A DNA stretch of 64,000 nt from Lentilactobacillus raoultii (lineage in GTDB: Bacteria; Bacillota; Bacilli; Lactobacillales; Lactobacillaceae), in NCBI RefSeq assembly GCF_900411375.1, contig NZ_LS422989.1, forward strand, positions 62,001-126,000, given 5' to 3'. Below are positions 43,547-53,433 of the stretch, one piece after another (positions within the stretch are counted from its first letter, which is position 1; the number at the start of each line of letters is the position of its first letter). The position numbers and the translations under genes were made by a program. The notes below the pieces were generated by a model. That model was not told where the DNA came from. It saw only the letters and a program-made list of their open reading frames with translations, and did no database searches.

Positions 43547-44419
43547 ATGATAACCCTTAGGAATCAATATTTATCGGTCCTTGTCAATGAATTCGGGGCA
43601 GAATTGACCAGTGTTAAGGCTGAAGATGATGCTGATTATATCTGGCAGGCGGACCCAGCTTACTGGAAACGCCACGCACCTATTTTATTCCCAATTGTTG
43701 GTCGATTAAAGGATAATCAGTATGTCTATCAGGGAAAAACTTATCAAATGACGCAACACGGTTTTGCTCGTGATCAGCAATTCCAAATTGTGGACCAAAC
43801 CGAAACGGCCGTCACGCTTTTGTTGAGTCAGAATGCTGCTACCTTGGCAAAATATCCGTTTAATTTTAACCTGCGAGTTCATTTTGAACTACATGCACAC
43901 GAACTGGCGATTCGATTTACAGTTGAAAATCCGAGTGATCAATTAATGTTGTTTTCCTTAGGAGCTCATCCAGGCTTTAACGTACCGTTTGCTGGCGCAG
44001 GAAATTTTACTGACTATTTTATTCGGGTTGCACCAAAGGCCAAATATCGCAAAATTCCTTTGAAACCACCTTACAGTGATCCGGCAGATCCGCAAGAATT
44101 GGATTTTACCAAGCCTCTTAGTCTTAATCATGAGTTATTTAAGAACGACGCTTTGGTACTTGATTTAGAGGGCCAACAAACAACCTTAATGCTTGCCAAT
44201 ACTCAAAATGATCATGGCGTGGCAATTTCTTTAACTAAGGCGCCATATGTGGGGATTTGGTCTCCTTATCCTAAACAAGCACCATTTGTTTGCATAGAGC
44301 CATGGTGGGGACTGGCAGATCCAATCAATGCCACTGGTCATTTGGAAGATAAATTTGCAATTAATCGATTATCCGGTCATCAATCCTTTGAAGCAGGTTA
44401 TCAATTAAGTTTTTTCTAA
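43547..44419 (+). CDS. Aldose 1-epimerase family protein (LacX-like)
   Basis: The 290-aa protein has the galactose-mutarotase-like beta fold: NEFGAELTSVKAEDDADYIW, HAPILFPIVGRLKDN, MTQHGFARDQQF with the catalytic His, SLGAHPGFNVPF with the second His, and a late acidic site (CIEPWWGLADP). This LacX/GalM-like subgroup acts on sugars, with the substrate uncertain. A GGAGG site precedes the ATG and it closes the operon before a hairpin. Confidence 0.85.
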   Translation: MITLRNQYLSVLVNEFGAELTSVKAEDDADYIWQADPAYWKRHAPILFPIVGRLKDNQYVYQGKTYQMTQHGFARDQQFQIVDQTETAVTLLLSQNAATLAKYPFNFNLRVHFELHAHELAIRFTVENPSDQLMLFSLGAHPGFNVPFAGAGNFTDYFIRVAPKAKYRKIPLKPPYSDPADPQELDFTKPLSLNHELFKNDALVLDLEGQQTTLMLANTQNDHGVAISLTKAPYVGIWSPYPKQAPFVCIEPWWGLADPINATGHLEDKFAINRLSGHQSFEAGYQLSFF

Positions 44420-44446
44420 AAACGTCATTGGGTTATATAATGGCAA

Positions 44447-44484
44447 AAAAGCGGGCAATTCAGTATTTGAATCGCTCGCTTTTA
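44447..44484. terminator. Bidirectional terminator between the epimerase gene and plsY
   Basis: AAAAGCGGGC-AATTCA (44447-44462) pairs with TGAAT-CGCTCGCTTTT with small bulges. A and T runs on both sides let it act in both directions. Confidence 0.65.
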
Positions 44485-44585
44485 ATTGGAAACGGTTAGT
44501 CGACTATATTTTCGTCCCTTAGCGTTGTTTTTAAAGATAAAGATGTGATAGAATCAAACTTGCTGTATAAAGGAAAAACAAGGAC

Positions 44586-45212
44586 TTAGCGCCGGTTACG
44601 TAACACATTCCCCAGTCCAAACGGTACCATACTTTCTGTTCCGTGAAAGATCCGATTAATATTTGTCCGGTGACGATACACAATAAAAATTGTGAGAATA
44701 ACCGCCAAAATAAACAAATAGGTGTCATGGACTAAAAAAGTGGCAATGGCAATGCATGGAAATGTGATAATACTAGCTAAGCTGACCATGCTGGTTAGAA
44801 GGATAATGACAACCCAAATGCCTGCCGCTAAAAAGAAAAATGACGGTTTGTATGCAAGCAGCATGCCAGCACTGGTAGCAACTGCTTTACCACCTTTAAA
44901 GTGATCAAAAATTGAAAATGTATGGCCTAAAATGGCTGCTAATCCAAAAAGTAATGGATTAACCAAATTGCTGTTAAAAAAGACTGGTAGCAAAGTGGCA
45001 ACGGCTCCTTTAGAAATATCCATGGCCATGACGATGGTGCCGGCAATTGGTCCAAGAACCCGGTATGTATTGGTTGTCCCAATATTACCGGAACCGTGTT
45101 GACGAATATCGATGTGGAAAAAAGCTTTTCCGATCCAAACACCGCTTGGGATTGACCCCAGCAAGTAAGCTAAAATCAACATTAAAATAATCTTTTCAAT
45201 CTCAGAATTCAT
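44586..45212 (-). CDS. plsY: Glycerol-3-phosphate acyltransferase PlsY
   Basis: The 208-aa membrane protein has several hydrophobic helices and the PlsY motifs GSIPSGVWIGK, RQHGSGNIGTTNTYRVLG, and HTFSIFDHFKGGKAVATS. It transfers acyl groups from acyl-phosphate (made by PlsX) to glycerol-3-phosphate, first step of phosphatidic acid synthesis. The ATG at 45212 follows GTGGGG; the ATG at 45233 lies upstream of that site. It is divergent from parE-parC, a conserved pairing in lactobacilli and streptococci. Confidence 0.95.
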   Translation of the reverse strand: MNSEIEKIILMLILAYLLGSIPSGVWIGKAFFHIDIRQHGSGNIGTTNTYRVLGPIAGTIVMAMDISKGAVATLLPVFFNSNLVNPLLFGLAAILGHTFSIFDHFKGGKAVATSAGMLLAYKPSFFFLAAGIWVVIILLTSMVSLASIITFPCIAIATFLVHDTYLFILAVILTIFIVYRHRTNINRIFHGTESMVPFGLGNVLRNRR

Positions 45213-45396
45213 TTTAAACCCCACTACAATCATGTTTTATTTAATATAATAGCACTTCTAATATTAGCATGATAATGGCAACGCGCCAATGCCAACCAAA
45301 GCAGTTTCTTAAAACTGTTTGCAAATAAGCTTTGATCACCCTTTAAAAAGTCGAGTCATGTAATTGGTACTTACAAGTTTAATTAAATTTTAAGGG

Positions 45397-45447
45397 AATG
45401 TTCGTTTGCCTACATGCTATAATGATTTTGTGATCTAATCGAACATT
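45397..45447 (+). promoter_or_regulatory. parE-parC promoter flanked by an inverted repeat
   Basis: A TATAAT (45418-45423) with an extended TG two bases upstream lies between AATGTTCG (45397-45404) and CGAACATT (45440-45447), perfect eight-base inverted arms. No good -35 is seen. The rest of the 45213-45531 gap holds a GGCA/TGCC repeat and AT-rich sequence, no ORF. Confidence 0.5.
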
Positions 45448-45531
45448 AATTTTCAATACATGATAGTTTTGATTTTAAAGCATTTAGGTTATGATAAAGT
45501 AGATTGTTTCAAGAAGGAGTCATGGCAGACA

Positions 45532-47487
45532 ATGGTAAAACAAAAACAAAAATATGATGATTCCTCAATTCAGATTTTGGAGGGACTCGAGGCGGTTCGA
45601 AAACGCCCTGGGATGTATATCGGTTCGACCGACTATCGTGGCCTACACCACTTGGTTTATGAAATAGTTGATAACGGGGTTGATGAAGTTTTAGCCGGAT
45701 ATGGTGACATGATTAGTGTCACGATTCATAAAGATAATAGTGTGACTGTCGTGGATCATGGACGGGGAATGCCGGTAGGAATGCATGCTTCCGGCAAGCC
45801 AACACCTGAAGTTATCTTAACTCAACTACATGCTGGTGGTAAATTTGGCCAAGGAGGCTATAAAACCTCTGGTGGGCTTCACGGTGTTGGTGCCAGTGTT
45901 GTCAATGCACTTTCAAGTTGGTTAAAGGTCACAATTGTTCGCGATGGTTGCAAATATGAAGAAGATTTCAAAAATGGTGGCCATCCGGTTGGCACGCTTC
46001 GAAAACTTGGAAAAACTCGCGAACACACCGGGACCACAGTTAGTTTTAAACCCGACTCAACTATTTTTACAAATACCGTATTTAATTTTTCAACGCTTGA
46101 AGAGCGCTTACGAGAATCAGCTTTCTTGCTGAAGGGCACTAAAATTATTTTAAAGGATGAGCGACCCGATCAGGAACAAGAAGTCGTTTTTCATTATGAA
46201 GAAGGAATTAAGGAATTTGTCCAGTATTTAAATGAGGACAAACACATTTTAGGCGACGTCATGTTCTTTGATGGCACCAAAGACGGTGTTGAAGTGGAAG
46301 TAGCTGCTCAGTATAACGATGGGTATTCGGAAACAATGATGTCCTTTGTTAATAACGTTCGTACAAAAGATGGTGGAACTCATGAAGCAGGTCTTCGAAA
46401 TGCATGGACAAAAGCATTTAATGATTATGCTCGTAAAGTTGGCTTGTTAAAGGATAAGGACAAGAATCTCGAAGGGAGCGATGTTCGTGAAGGCTTGTCT
46501 GTCGTTTTATCATTGAGAATTCCTGAAGAGATTCTTCAATTTGAAGGCCAAACCAAAGAAAAGCTGGGAACTCCGGAAGCTCGTTCAATTGTCGATAACG
46601 TTGTTAGTGAGAAGTTGGGCTATTACTTAATGGAAAATGGTGAATTTGCTCAAATGCTGGTGCACAAGGCATTAAGAGCGCGCCAAGCTCGTCAGGCTGC
46701 CCGTCGAGCGCGGGATGAATCTCGAAATGGTAAACGACATAAAAAGCAGGAACGGTTACTTTCCGGAAAACTGACACCAGCCCAATCAAAGGATTACAGT
46801 CGTAATGAGTTATTCCTAGTTGAAGGAGATTCAGCCGGCGGATCAGCTAAGCAGGGGCGTGACCGCCGCTACCAGGCCATTTTGCCATTACGTGGTAAGG
46901 TTTTGAATACGGAACGCGCAAAGCTTCCAGAAATTATGAAGAACGAAGAAATCAATACCATGATTTATACAATTGGTGCCGGTGTTGGCGCTGATTTCAA
47001 AATTGAAGATGCCAATTACGACAAAATTATTATCATGACCGATGCGGATGATGATGGTGCCCATATTCAGATATTATTACTCACTTTCTTTTATAAGTAT
47101 ATGCGACCGATGATTGAACATGGTCGGGTATTCATTGCGTTACCGCCACTATATAAACTTCAAAGAGGAACTGGTAAAAAGGCTAAGATTCAGTATGCTT
47201 GGACAAATGAGGAATTGAATCAGGTTTCTAAATCGTTTGGTAAAGGTTATAGCCTACAACGCTTTAAGGGTCTTGGAGAAATGAATGCTGATCAACTATG
47301 GGAAACCACAATGGATCCTAAAAGTCGAACACTTATTAAGGTTAGTATAGACGATGCTGCTTTGGCTGAAAGGCGGGTAACGACCTTGATGGGCGACAAA
47401 GTTGAACCAAGACGGAAATGGATTGAACAGAACGTCAAGTTCAATCTTGAAGAGGAAGGTAGTATTCTTGATAACACAGCCAAATAA
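45532..47487 (+). CDS. parE: DNA topoisomerase IV subunit B
   Basis: The 651-aa ATPase has the GHKL motifs (EIVDNGVDEVLAGYG, VVDHGRGMPVGMH, SGGLHGVGASVVNAL) and the Toprim part (LFLVEGDSAGGSAKQGRDR, MTDADDDGAHI). It decatenates daughter chromosomes with ParC. ParE rather than GyrB is inferred from the adjacent parC and the plsY neighbour. The ATG at 45532 gives the family N-terminus; AAGGAG at 45514-45519 is about 12 bases away, slightly long, and an out-of-frame ATG at 45522 intervenes. Confidence 0.95.
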   Translation: MVKQKQKYDDSSIQILEGLEAVRKRPGMYIGSTDYRGLHHLVYEIVDNGVDEVLAGYGDMISVTIHKDNSVTVVDHGRGMPVGMHASGKPTPEVILTQLHAGGKFGQGGYKTSGGLHGVGASVVNALSSWLKVTIVRDGCKYEEDFKNGGHPVGTLRKLGKTREHTGTTVSFKPDSTIFTNTVFNFSTLEERLRESAFLLKGTKIILKDERPDQEQEVVFHYEEGIKEFVQYLNEDKHILGDVMFFDGTKDGVEVEVAAQYNDGYSETMMSFVNNVRTKDGGTHEAGLRNAWTKAFNDYARKVGLLKDKDKNLEGSDVREGLSVVLSLRIPEEILQFEGQTKEKLGTPEARSIVDNVVSEKLGYYLMENGEFAQMLVHKALRARQARQAARRARDESRNGKRHKKQERLLSGKLTPAQSKDYSRNELFLVEGDSAGGSAKQGRDRRYQAILPLRGKVLNTERAKLPEIMKNEEINTMIYTIGAGVGADFKIEDANYDKIIIMTDADDDGAHIQILLLTFFYKYMRPMIEHGRVFIALPPLYKLQRGTGKKAKIQYAWTNEELNQVSKSFGKGYSLQRFKGLGEMNADQLWETTMDPKSRTLIKVSIDDAALAERRVTTLMGDKVEPRRKWIEQNVKFNLEEEGSILDNTAK

Positions 47488-47507
47488 AGCGATAGGGAGA
47501 GTTTTAA

Positions 47508-49946
47508 TTGAGTAAAATTGAAAATTTATCTCTTGAAGATGTAATGGGAGAACGATTTAGTCGTTATTCCCGTTCAATTATTCAAGAACGGGCCCTTCCC
47601 GATATTCGTGATGGATTAAAACCGGTTCAGCGGCGAATCCTATACGCGATGAATAAAGATGGCAACACTTACGACAAAGCTTTTCGCAAGTCGGCTAAAT
47701 CAGTCGGGAATGTAATGGGAAATTTTCATCCCCATGGAGACAGTTCGATTTATGAAGCGTTGGTCCGAATGAGCCAGAGTTGGAAAGTCCGCGAGCCTTT
47801 AATTGAGATGCACGGGAACAACGGATCAATGGATGGGGATCCGCCAGCTGCAATGCGGTATACTGAAGCTCGGCTAAGTAAAATCTCAACTGAGATGCTT
47901 CGAGATATTGATAAAGATACGGTTGATTGGGTGCTTAATTTTGACGATACTGAGTACGAACCAACAGTTTTGCCTTCCCGATTTCCCAACTTACTGGTTA
48001 ATGGCTCAACTGGGATTTCAGCTGGGTATGCGACGGACATTCCACCTCATAATCTCGGTGAAGTAATTGATGCCGTCTTATACTTGCAAAAGCATCCCAA
48101 AGCGACTTTGGACGACCTCATGCAGTTTGTTAAAGGCCCTGACTTTCCAACTGGTGCAATTGTTCAAGGAATTGACGGCATTAGGAAGGCTTATGAAACT
48201 GGCCGGGGCAAAGTGATGGTTCGCTCAAAAACGGCTATTGAACAGCTAAAAGGGAATAAATCACAAATTGTGGTCTCTGAAATTCCCTATGAAGTCAACA
48301 AAGCTCAATTGGTTAAGCGAATTGATGAACTAAGATTAAATAAGAAAGTCGATGGGATTTCTGAAGTTCGGGATCAAAGTGATCGAGAAGGTATGAGTAT
48401 TGTCATCGAGTTGAAGCGGGATGTTGATTCAACTGGCATTTTAAATTATCTTTATAAAAATACGGACTTACAAATTTCTTACAATTTTAATATGGTCGCC
48501 ATTGATCATATGCGTCCTAAACGCCTTTCTCTAAAAGAAATTTTGACCGCTTACCTAGAATTTCAGCAAAGAGTCATCAAAAAGCGGACGCAATACGATC
48601 TTCAGAAGGCTTTGGATCGACAGCATATCGTTGAGGGCCTGATAAAAGCACTCTCAATTTTGGATAAAGTGATTAAAACGATCCGCGCCAGTAAGAATCG
48701 GCGGGATGCCCGTGATAATTTAGTTAAAGCATATGAATTTTCTGAAAAACAGGCCGATGCGATTGTTGCATTGCAGCTTTATCGCTTAACGAATACCGAT
48801 GTCACTCAGTTAGAAAAAGAATCTAAAGAATTAGCTGACAGAATTTCCGGATTCAGGAAGATTTTAGCCGATCCCAAAGAGTTAAATCGCGTGTTGGCTC
48901 GGGAACTACGCGCGATTGCGAAAAATTATCGTAATCCAAGACGAACTGAAATTCAGGAAAAGGTTGCGACAATTAAAATCAGTACTGATGTTATCATTCC
49001 AGATGAAGACGTTGTTGTGATGGTTAGTCATGATGGCTACATTAAGCGCAGCAGTATTCGCTCCTTTAAGGCTTCTAATAATGAAAATGGGTTAAAAGAT
49101 GAAGACTACCCAATCTTTTTGAAGCAACTTAATGCGCGGGACCATTTATTTATGTTTACCAGTAAGGGCAACTTAATTTATCGACCAGTATTTGAAATTG
49201 CTGACGTGAGGTGGAAAGAAACTGGAGAACATATTTCACAAACAATTGGCTTGGATTCTGATGAAGAAATTATTGGGACCTTTGCTTTTAATTCGTTAAA
49301 AGACTCTGGAGTTTTCTTAATTGCGACGAGTGATGGCCACATCAAACGGACTAAACTTACCGATTTGGCGCCTGGAAGAAGCTATAAGAAGCATGCTTAC
49401 GTTTATGAAAAATTAAAACAGTCCGATTCACGAGTTATCGCAATTGATTATTTGGCAAATCCAGATGCAGATGGTCAATTATTATTAATTTCCAAGCTTG
49501 GAATGGCATTACGCTATGGTATTGATGAAGTCCCAATTAATGGTGCCAGAACAACCGGTGTTAAGTCTCAAAAGCTTAGCGATGGTGATTTAATTACTAA
49601 TATGCAGTTGGTAAATGATGACGACATCATTGCTATTGTGACACAACGTGGTGCCTTTAAAAAATTAGCTGTTAAGGAAATTCCTGTTACATCGCGAGCT
49701 CGTAAAGGCGTTATGATTTTACGTACGTTGAAGCATCACTCTCATGAAGTCGTTGATTTTGTTGTGATTAATAACGAAGATCAACCGCTTGAAGTAATGA
49801 CTGATCATCAGCGGGTCCATGATATTTTGCCGAGTGAATTTTCACTTGGTGGCCGCTACTCGAATGGCTCATTTGTCATTGATGTTGAAAGTGAAGGAAC
49901 ACCAGCTAAAATTCATCAGAAACCGGCTGAATTAACAATTAATTAA
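47508..49946 (+). CDS. parC: DNA topoisomerase IV subunit A
   Basis: The 812-aa protein has the breakage-reunion domain with catalytic Tyr118 in AAMRYTEARLS and a C-terminal beta-propeller with repeated SxDGxIKR-type motifs (SHDGYIKRSS, TSDGHIKRT). The quinolone-resistance region reads HPHGDSSIYEA, with Ser79/Ser80 and Glu83 in the residues usual for susceptible strains. The TTG start follows AGGGAG; 20 bases separate it from parE. Confidence 0.95.
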   Translation: MSKIENLSLEDVMGERFSRYSRSIIQERALPDIRDGLKPVQRRILYAMNKDGNTYDKAFRKSAKSVGNVMGNFHPHGDSSIYEALVRMSQSWKVREPLIEMHGNNGSMDGDPPAAMRYTEARLSKISTEMLRDIDKDTVDWVLNFDDTEYEPTVLPSRFPNLLVNGSTGISAGYATDIPPHNLGEVIDAVLYLQKHPKATLDDLMQFVKGPDFPTGAIVQGIDGIRKAYETGRGKVMVRSKTAIEQLKGNKSQIVVSEIPYEVNKAQLVKRIDELRLNKKVDGISEVRDQSDREGMSIVIELKRDVDSTGILNYLYKNTDLQISYNFNMVAIDHMRPKRLSLKEILTAYLEFQQRVIKKRTQYDLQKALDRQHIVEGLIKALSILDKVIKTIRASKNRRDARDNLVKAYEFSEKQADAIVALQLYRLTNTDVTQLEKESKELADRISGFRKILADPKELNRVLARELRAIAKNYRNPRRTEIQEKVATIKISTDVIIPDEDVVVMVSHDGYIKRSSIRSFKASNNENGLKDEDYPIFLKQLNARDHLFMFTSKGNLIYRPVFEIADVRWKETGEHISQTIGLDSDEEIIGTFAFNSLKDSGVFLIATSDGHIKRTKLTDLAPGRSYKKHAYVYEKLKQSDSRVIAIDYLANPDADGQLLLISKLGMALRYGIDEVPINGARTTGVKSQKLSDGDLITNMQLVNDDDIIAIVTQRGAFKKLAVKEIPVTSRARKGVMILRTLKHHSHEVVDFVVINNEDQPLEVMTDHQRVHDILPSEFSLGGRYSNGSFVIDVESEGTPAKIHQKPAELTIN

Positions 49947-50010
49947 AAAAATATCATCTCTGGATTGATTGTTATTTCATTTAGAATTATAATAATTAAT
50001 AATGGTTGTT

Positions 50011-50030
50011 TATAAGTTATCTTATAAGAT
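50011..50030. promoter_or_regulatory. Overlapping palindromes upstream of the LysR-family gene
   Basis: TATAAG-TTAT-CTTATA (50011-50026) overlaps the perfect 12-base palindrome ATCTTATAAGAT (50019-50030). A TTGACA (50030-50035) follows directly. Position suggests an operator, perhaps for autoregulation. The remaining 49947-50150 stretch is AT-rich with several TTGAC words. Confidence 0.4.
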
Positions 50031-50150
50031 TGACAACTTCAATTATTGACTATAGATGTTGATATGGAGAGGTCTTTGACTAGTTTAGTGATCATATACA
50101 GAAGTAAAGTTTATCGTTGATTGACTTTAACTTCATTAAGGAGCGACTTA

Positions 50151-51110
50151 ATGAAAACCACTCAGGAAAGTATTTTTTCATCAAAAACATTGTCGTATTT
50201 TCTTCAGTTGGCTGATACAATGAATTATACGCAGGCGGCTCAAATTCTGGGGATTACCCAACCTGCATTGACTCAGCAAATCAAAAAACTGGAGCGAACT
50301 GTTGGCACGTCACTTTTTTATTCGGTAGGTAAGAAGCTGCGTTTAACTGATGCCGGCTATATTATGCTGAAAACGACTCATCAGATCTATGATTTACTGA
50401 ATGATGCGACTGATGAAATTCAGCAGGCTACCAGTTCAACTACCGGTGAAATCAATTTAGGAATTTTGGCCTCGATTGAGACCAAAGTTTTTGAAGATTT
50501 TGCTTTGGAACTCTATCAGGAAAATCCCGATTTAGTGGTCAATTTTCATATGTTGACCAGAAAAGAAATTTGGGAGAGTTTGGAAAACAATAAAATTGAT
50601 TTGGCCATTATGTATCTTCCGGATGAATCAATTAAGAATTGGAAGCCTTACAGTTCTAAGAAAATTATTTCTGATGATTTGTTGTTGATTCATCATAACA
50701 AAGATCTTTCGAAGAAAAAGAAAGTTCGCTTGAAGGATGTTAATGATCGGCCATGGGTAATGTATCCACAGGATTACTATCTAAATCAGACATTACGCGA
50801 AGCATTCAAAAATCAGATGGCTGATTTTCCAACGGCTGCTGCGCGGTATACGATGCCGGAACAAATCCTAAAGTTTGCTATTAATACAGGAACTAATACA
50901 GCTTTGCCGAAGTCATACATGGTTAACATTAACTTAAAGGATCTGACAAGTGATGATATTTTTGTCTCCGAGTTTGATCCGAAAATTAAATTTGATTTGA
51001 AATTTGTTTACCGGAAAAATAAGAATGAAATTCCTCGAATTGGTCGATTCTTATCCAAGTTTGATGAATTTTTAAATTCAAAAGATTATTTATCCCGATT
51101 AGCAGATTAA
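50151..51110 (+). CDS. LysR-family transcriptional regulator
   Basis: The 319-aa regulator has the typical N-terminal helix-turn-helix (YFLQLADTMNYTQAAQIL, GITQPALTQQIKKLE) and a periplasmic-binding-like effector domain (GEINLGILASIE, LAIMYLPDE). The effector and targets are not evident. It lies 24 bases before ppaC on the same strand, so it may be cotranscribed with it rather than control a divergent gene. The ATG at 50151 follows AAGGAG; the longer start at 50121 adds unconserved residues. Confidence 0.9.
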   Translation: MKTTQESIFSSKTLSYFLQLADTMNYTQAAQILGITQPALTQQIKKLERTVGTSLFYSVGKKLRLTDAGYIMLKTTHQIYDLLNDATDEIQQATSSTTGEINLGILASIETKVFEDFALELYQENPDLVVNFHMLTRKEIWESLENNKIDLAIMYLPDESIKNWKPYSSKKIISDDLLLIHHNKDLSKKKKVRLKDVNDRPWVMYPQDYYLNQTLREAFKNQMADFPTAAARYTMPEQILKFAINTGTNTALPKSYMVNINLKDLTSDDIFVSEFDPKIKFDLKFVYRKNKNEIPRIGRFLSKFDEFLNSKDYLSRLAD

Positions 51111-51134
51111 TTAAAAATAAAGGAGATTTTGTTA

Positions 51135-52064
51135 ATGAGTAAAGAATTAGTTTTTGGTCATCAAAATCCTGATACTGATGCAATTGTTGCCGCAAAAGCC
51201 TATTCGTATCTTCAAAACAAATTGGGATATGACACTGAGGCCGTTGCTTTGGGACAACCAAATGCCGAAACCAACTTCGCTTTAAATTACTTTGATGAGC
51301 CGACTCCGCGGGTTATTAAGACGGCTGGCAATGAAGTGGATTCTGTAATGCTGGTTGATCACAATGAATTTCAACAAAGTGTGAGCGATATCAAGGACGT
51401 TAAGATCACTCACGTTGTCGATCATCACCGAATCTCAAACTTTCAAACGGAATTCCCGCTATATTATCGAGCTGAACCAGTTGGCTGCTGCAGCACAATC
51501 TTGGTAAAAATGTTTGATGAAAATAAGATTGAAATTCCAGCTCAATTAGCGGGACTGATGCTTTCAGCAATCATTTCTGATACGTTGCTTCTGAAGTCAC
51601 CAACAACAACCGATGATGATAAAATTGCGGTTAAAACTTTGGCAGAAATCGCTGATCTTGATTATGAAAAATATGGGATTGAAATGCTTAAAGCCGGCAC
51701 AAATGTTGCTGCTAAAAGTGATCAGGAGTTAATTGATTCGGATGCCAAATCATTCACAATGGGTGGTAAGAACGTTCGGATTGATCAAATTAATGTGGTT
51801 GACTTCGATGACATCAATCAGCGTCAAAATGACATTAAAAAAGCTATGACAGCTGAAGCTTCGGATAAAGGTTACGATTTATTCCTGGTTTTGGTTACCA
51901 ACGTTTTGAATAGTGATTCAAAGTTACTTGCAGTGGGTGGACCGCTGGATGCAGTTGAAAAAGCCTTTAGTGCTAAATTTGCCAGTGATAATACAATGCC
52001 TTTGCCAGGAGTAGTTTCTCGGAAAAAGCAGGTTGTTCCACCATTAACCGATGCCTTAAGCTAA
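51135..52064 (+). CDS. ppaC: Manganese-dependent inorganic pyrophosphatase
   Basis: The 309-aa DHH-family enzyme has [32 protein letters not shown] (the DHH metal site) and the C-terminal DHHA2 motif [10 protein letters not shown]. It hydrolyses pyrophosphate with Mn2+, drawing biosynthetic reactions forward. The ATG at 51135 follows AAGGAG; the start at 51129 lies closer than is usual. Confidence 0.96.
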   Translation: MSKELVFGHQNPDTDAIVAAKAYSYLQNKLGYDTEAVALGQPNAETNFALNYFDEPTPRVIKTAGNEVDSVMLVDHNEFQQSVSDIKDVKITHVVDHHRISNFQTEFPLYYRAEPVGCCSTILVKMFDENKIEIPAQLAGLMLSAIISDTLLLKSPTTTDDDKIAVKTLAEIADLDYEKYGIEMLKAGTNVAAKSDQELIDSDAKSFTMGGKNVRIDQINVVDFDDINQRQNDIKKAMTAEASDKGYDLFLVLVTNVLNSDSKLLAVGGPLDAVEKAFSAKFASDNTMPLPGVVSRKKQVVPPLTDALS

Positions 52065-52090
52065 TTTGAATAAATTAATTGATAATTATG

Positions 52091-52123
52091 GACGGTGATG
52101 ACGATTGGTCATGACCGTTTTTT
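52091..52123 (+). terminator. Terminator after ppaC
   Basis: ACGGT-G-ATGAC (52092-52102) pairs with GTCAT-G-ACCGT around a short loop and ends in six T. Confidence 0.85.
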
Positions 52124-52204
52124 GTTTACTTTTAGTAATTAGCGGGCTATAATCAAGATATGAATTGTGTACAATTTGTTTTTAATCCAATATGGAGGTT
52201 AATC

Positions 52205-52636
52205 ATGGTTAAAAAAGATGATTTGAAACACCGACTAACGCCTGAACAATACGCCGTTACTCAAAAAGCTGCGACCGAAGCTCCGTTCAGTGGCGAGTAC
52301 GATAATTTTTATAAAGATGGTATTTACGTAGATGTAGTCAGTGGTGAGCCTCTGTTTTCTTCAAAGGATAAATACGATGCCGGCTGTGGTTGGCCATCAT
52401 TTACCAAGCCAATCAGTCAGGAAAGCCTTCAAAAAGATTTGGATTTATCTCATGGGATGATCCGGGAAGAGGTTCGTAGTAAAGAGGCCCGCTCACATTT
52501 AGGCCACGTTTTTAGTGATGGTCCTAAAGAGGCTGGCGGCCAACGCTATTGCATTAATTCAGCTGCCTTAAAATTTATTCCAGTTGACGAGCTTGAGAAG
52601 GCGGGGTACGGTAAGTATAAACAAGTTTTTGACTAA
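52205..52636 (+). CDS. msrB: Peptide-methionine (R)-S-oxide reductase MsrB
   Basis: The 143-aa enzyme has the substrate site [22 protein letters not shown], and the catalytic Cys in [13 protein letters not shown]. It reduces Met-R-sulfoxide in proteins. The two CxxC pairs of zinc-binding MsrB enzymes are missing, so it is the zinc-free type. ATG at 52205 follows TGGAGG. It is followed by msrA, its partner for the S epimer. Confidence 0.95.
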   Translation: MVKKDDLKHRLTPEQYAVTQKAATEAPFSGEYDNFYKDGIYVDVVSGEPLFSSKDKYDAGCGWPSFTKPISQESLQKDLDLSHGMIREEVRSKEARSHLGHVFSDGPKEAGGQRYCINSAALKFIPVDELEKAGYGKYKQVFD

Positions 52637-52687
52637 TAGTTGCGGACTATTGATCATTTTAAATTTTGAATTGAAGAGGTGCTTTTG

Positions 52688-53215
52688 ATGGAAGATACAG
52701 CAATTTTTGCAGGTGGTTGTTTCTGGTGTATGGTCAAACCGTTTGATACCATGCCAGGCATTAAAAAGGTGGTTTCCGGATATACAGGTGGTCACGTTGC
52801 CAATCCGACCTATGAACAGGTTAGCAGCCATACAACCGGGCATACTGAGGCAGTTAAAATTACTTTTGACCCGGAAGTTATTAGCTATGAACAACTTGTT
52901 CAAATTTATTGGCAGCAAACTGATCCAACTGATGCGATGGGACAGTTCCAAGATCGGGGTGATAACTATCGCCCAGTCATCTTCGTTAAGAATGATGAGC
53001 AGCGAAAGATTGCGGAAGCCTCAAAAAAGAAATTGGCGGAAACCGGGATGTTTGATAAGCCAATTGTCACTCAAATTGAAGATGCCAAGCCATTCTATCC
53101 AGCTGAAAAAGCGCATCAACAATTTTATAAGAAGCACCCGTTTCGTTTTCAACTAGAAGAAGCTGGTGGGCGAGAAAAGTTTATTAAGGAACACTGGCAA
53201 AAGCAAAACAACTAA
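52688..53215 (+). CDS. msrA: Peptide-methionine (S)-S-oxide reductase MsrA
   Basis: The 175-aa enzyme has the active site [11 protein letters not shown] with catalytic Cys, [15 protein letters not shown] and GDNYRPVIF. It reduces Met-S-sulfoxide using thioredoxin. The ATG at 52688 is chosen, with GAAGAGGTG before it, over the GTG at 52679. msrB and msrA are separate genes here, about 50 bases apart. Confidence 0.95.
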   Translation: MEDTAIFAGGCFWCMVKPFDTMPGIKKVVSGYTGGHVANPTYEQVSSHTTGHTEAVKITFDPEVISYEQLVQIYWQQTDPTDAMGQFQDRGDNYRPVIFVKNDEQRKIAEASKKKLAETGMFDKPIVTQIEDAKPFYPAEKAHQQFYKKHPFRFQLEEAGGREKFIKEHWQKQNN

Positions 53216-53222
53216 GTCAATT

Positions 53223-53270
53223 AATCGTCGATATATTCAGCAATTTTGAAAATATGTCGACGATTTTTTA
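53223..53270 (+). terminator. Terminator after msrA
   Basis: AATCGTCGA-TATATT (53223-53237) pairs with AATATG-TCGACGATT (53251-53266), one bulge, followed by T. Confidence 0.85.
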
Positions 53271-53433
53271 ATGGGAAAGTAAAACAAATTGTCAATTGCA
53301 TTTGTTGAAAACCACGGTATTTCGTTGAAAATTCTTATTAAGTCGGGCAATTTTTCCGCTTGAGGCTTATAATAATATAAACGATAAAACCATCAGAAAA
53401 TATAAAAACTGATTTGACAGGAGTTGTGACTTT

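Noticed and set aside
52707-53156. 149-codon plus-strand ORF inside msrA in another frame
   Set aside because: It overlaps the conserved msrA coding frame, which carries the active site; the alternative product has no recognisable fold.
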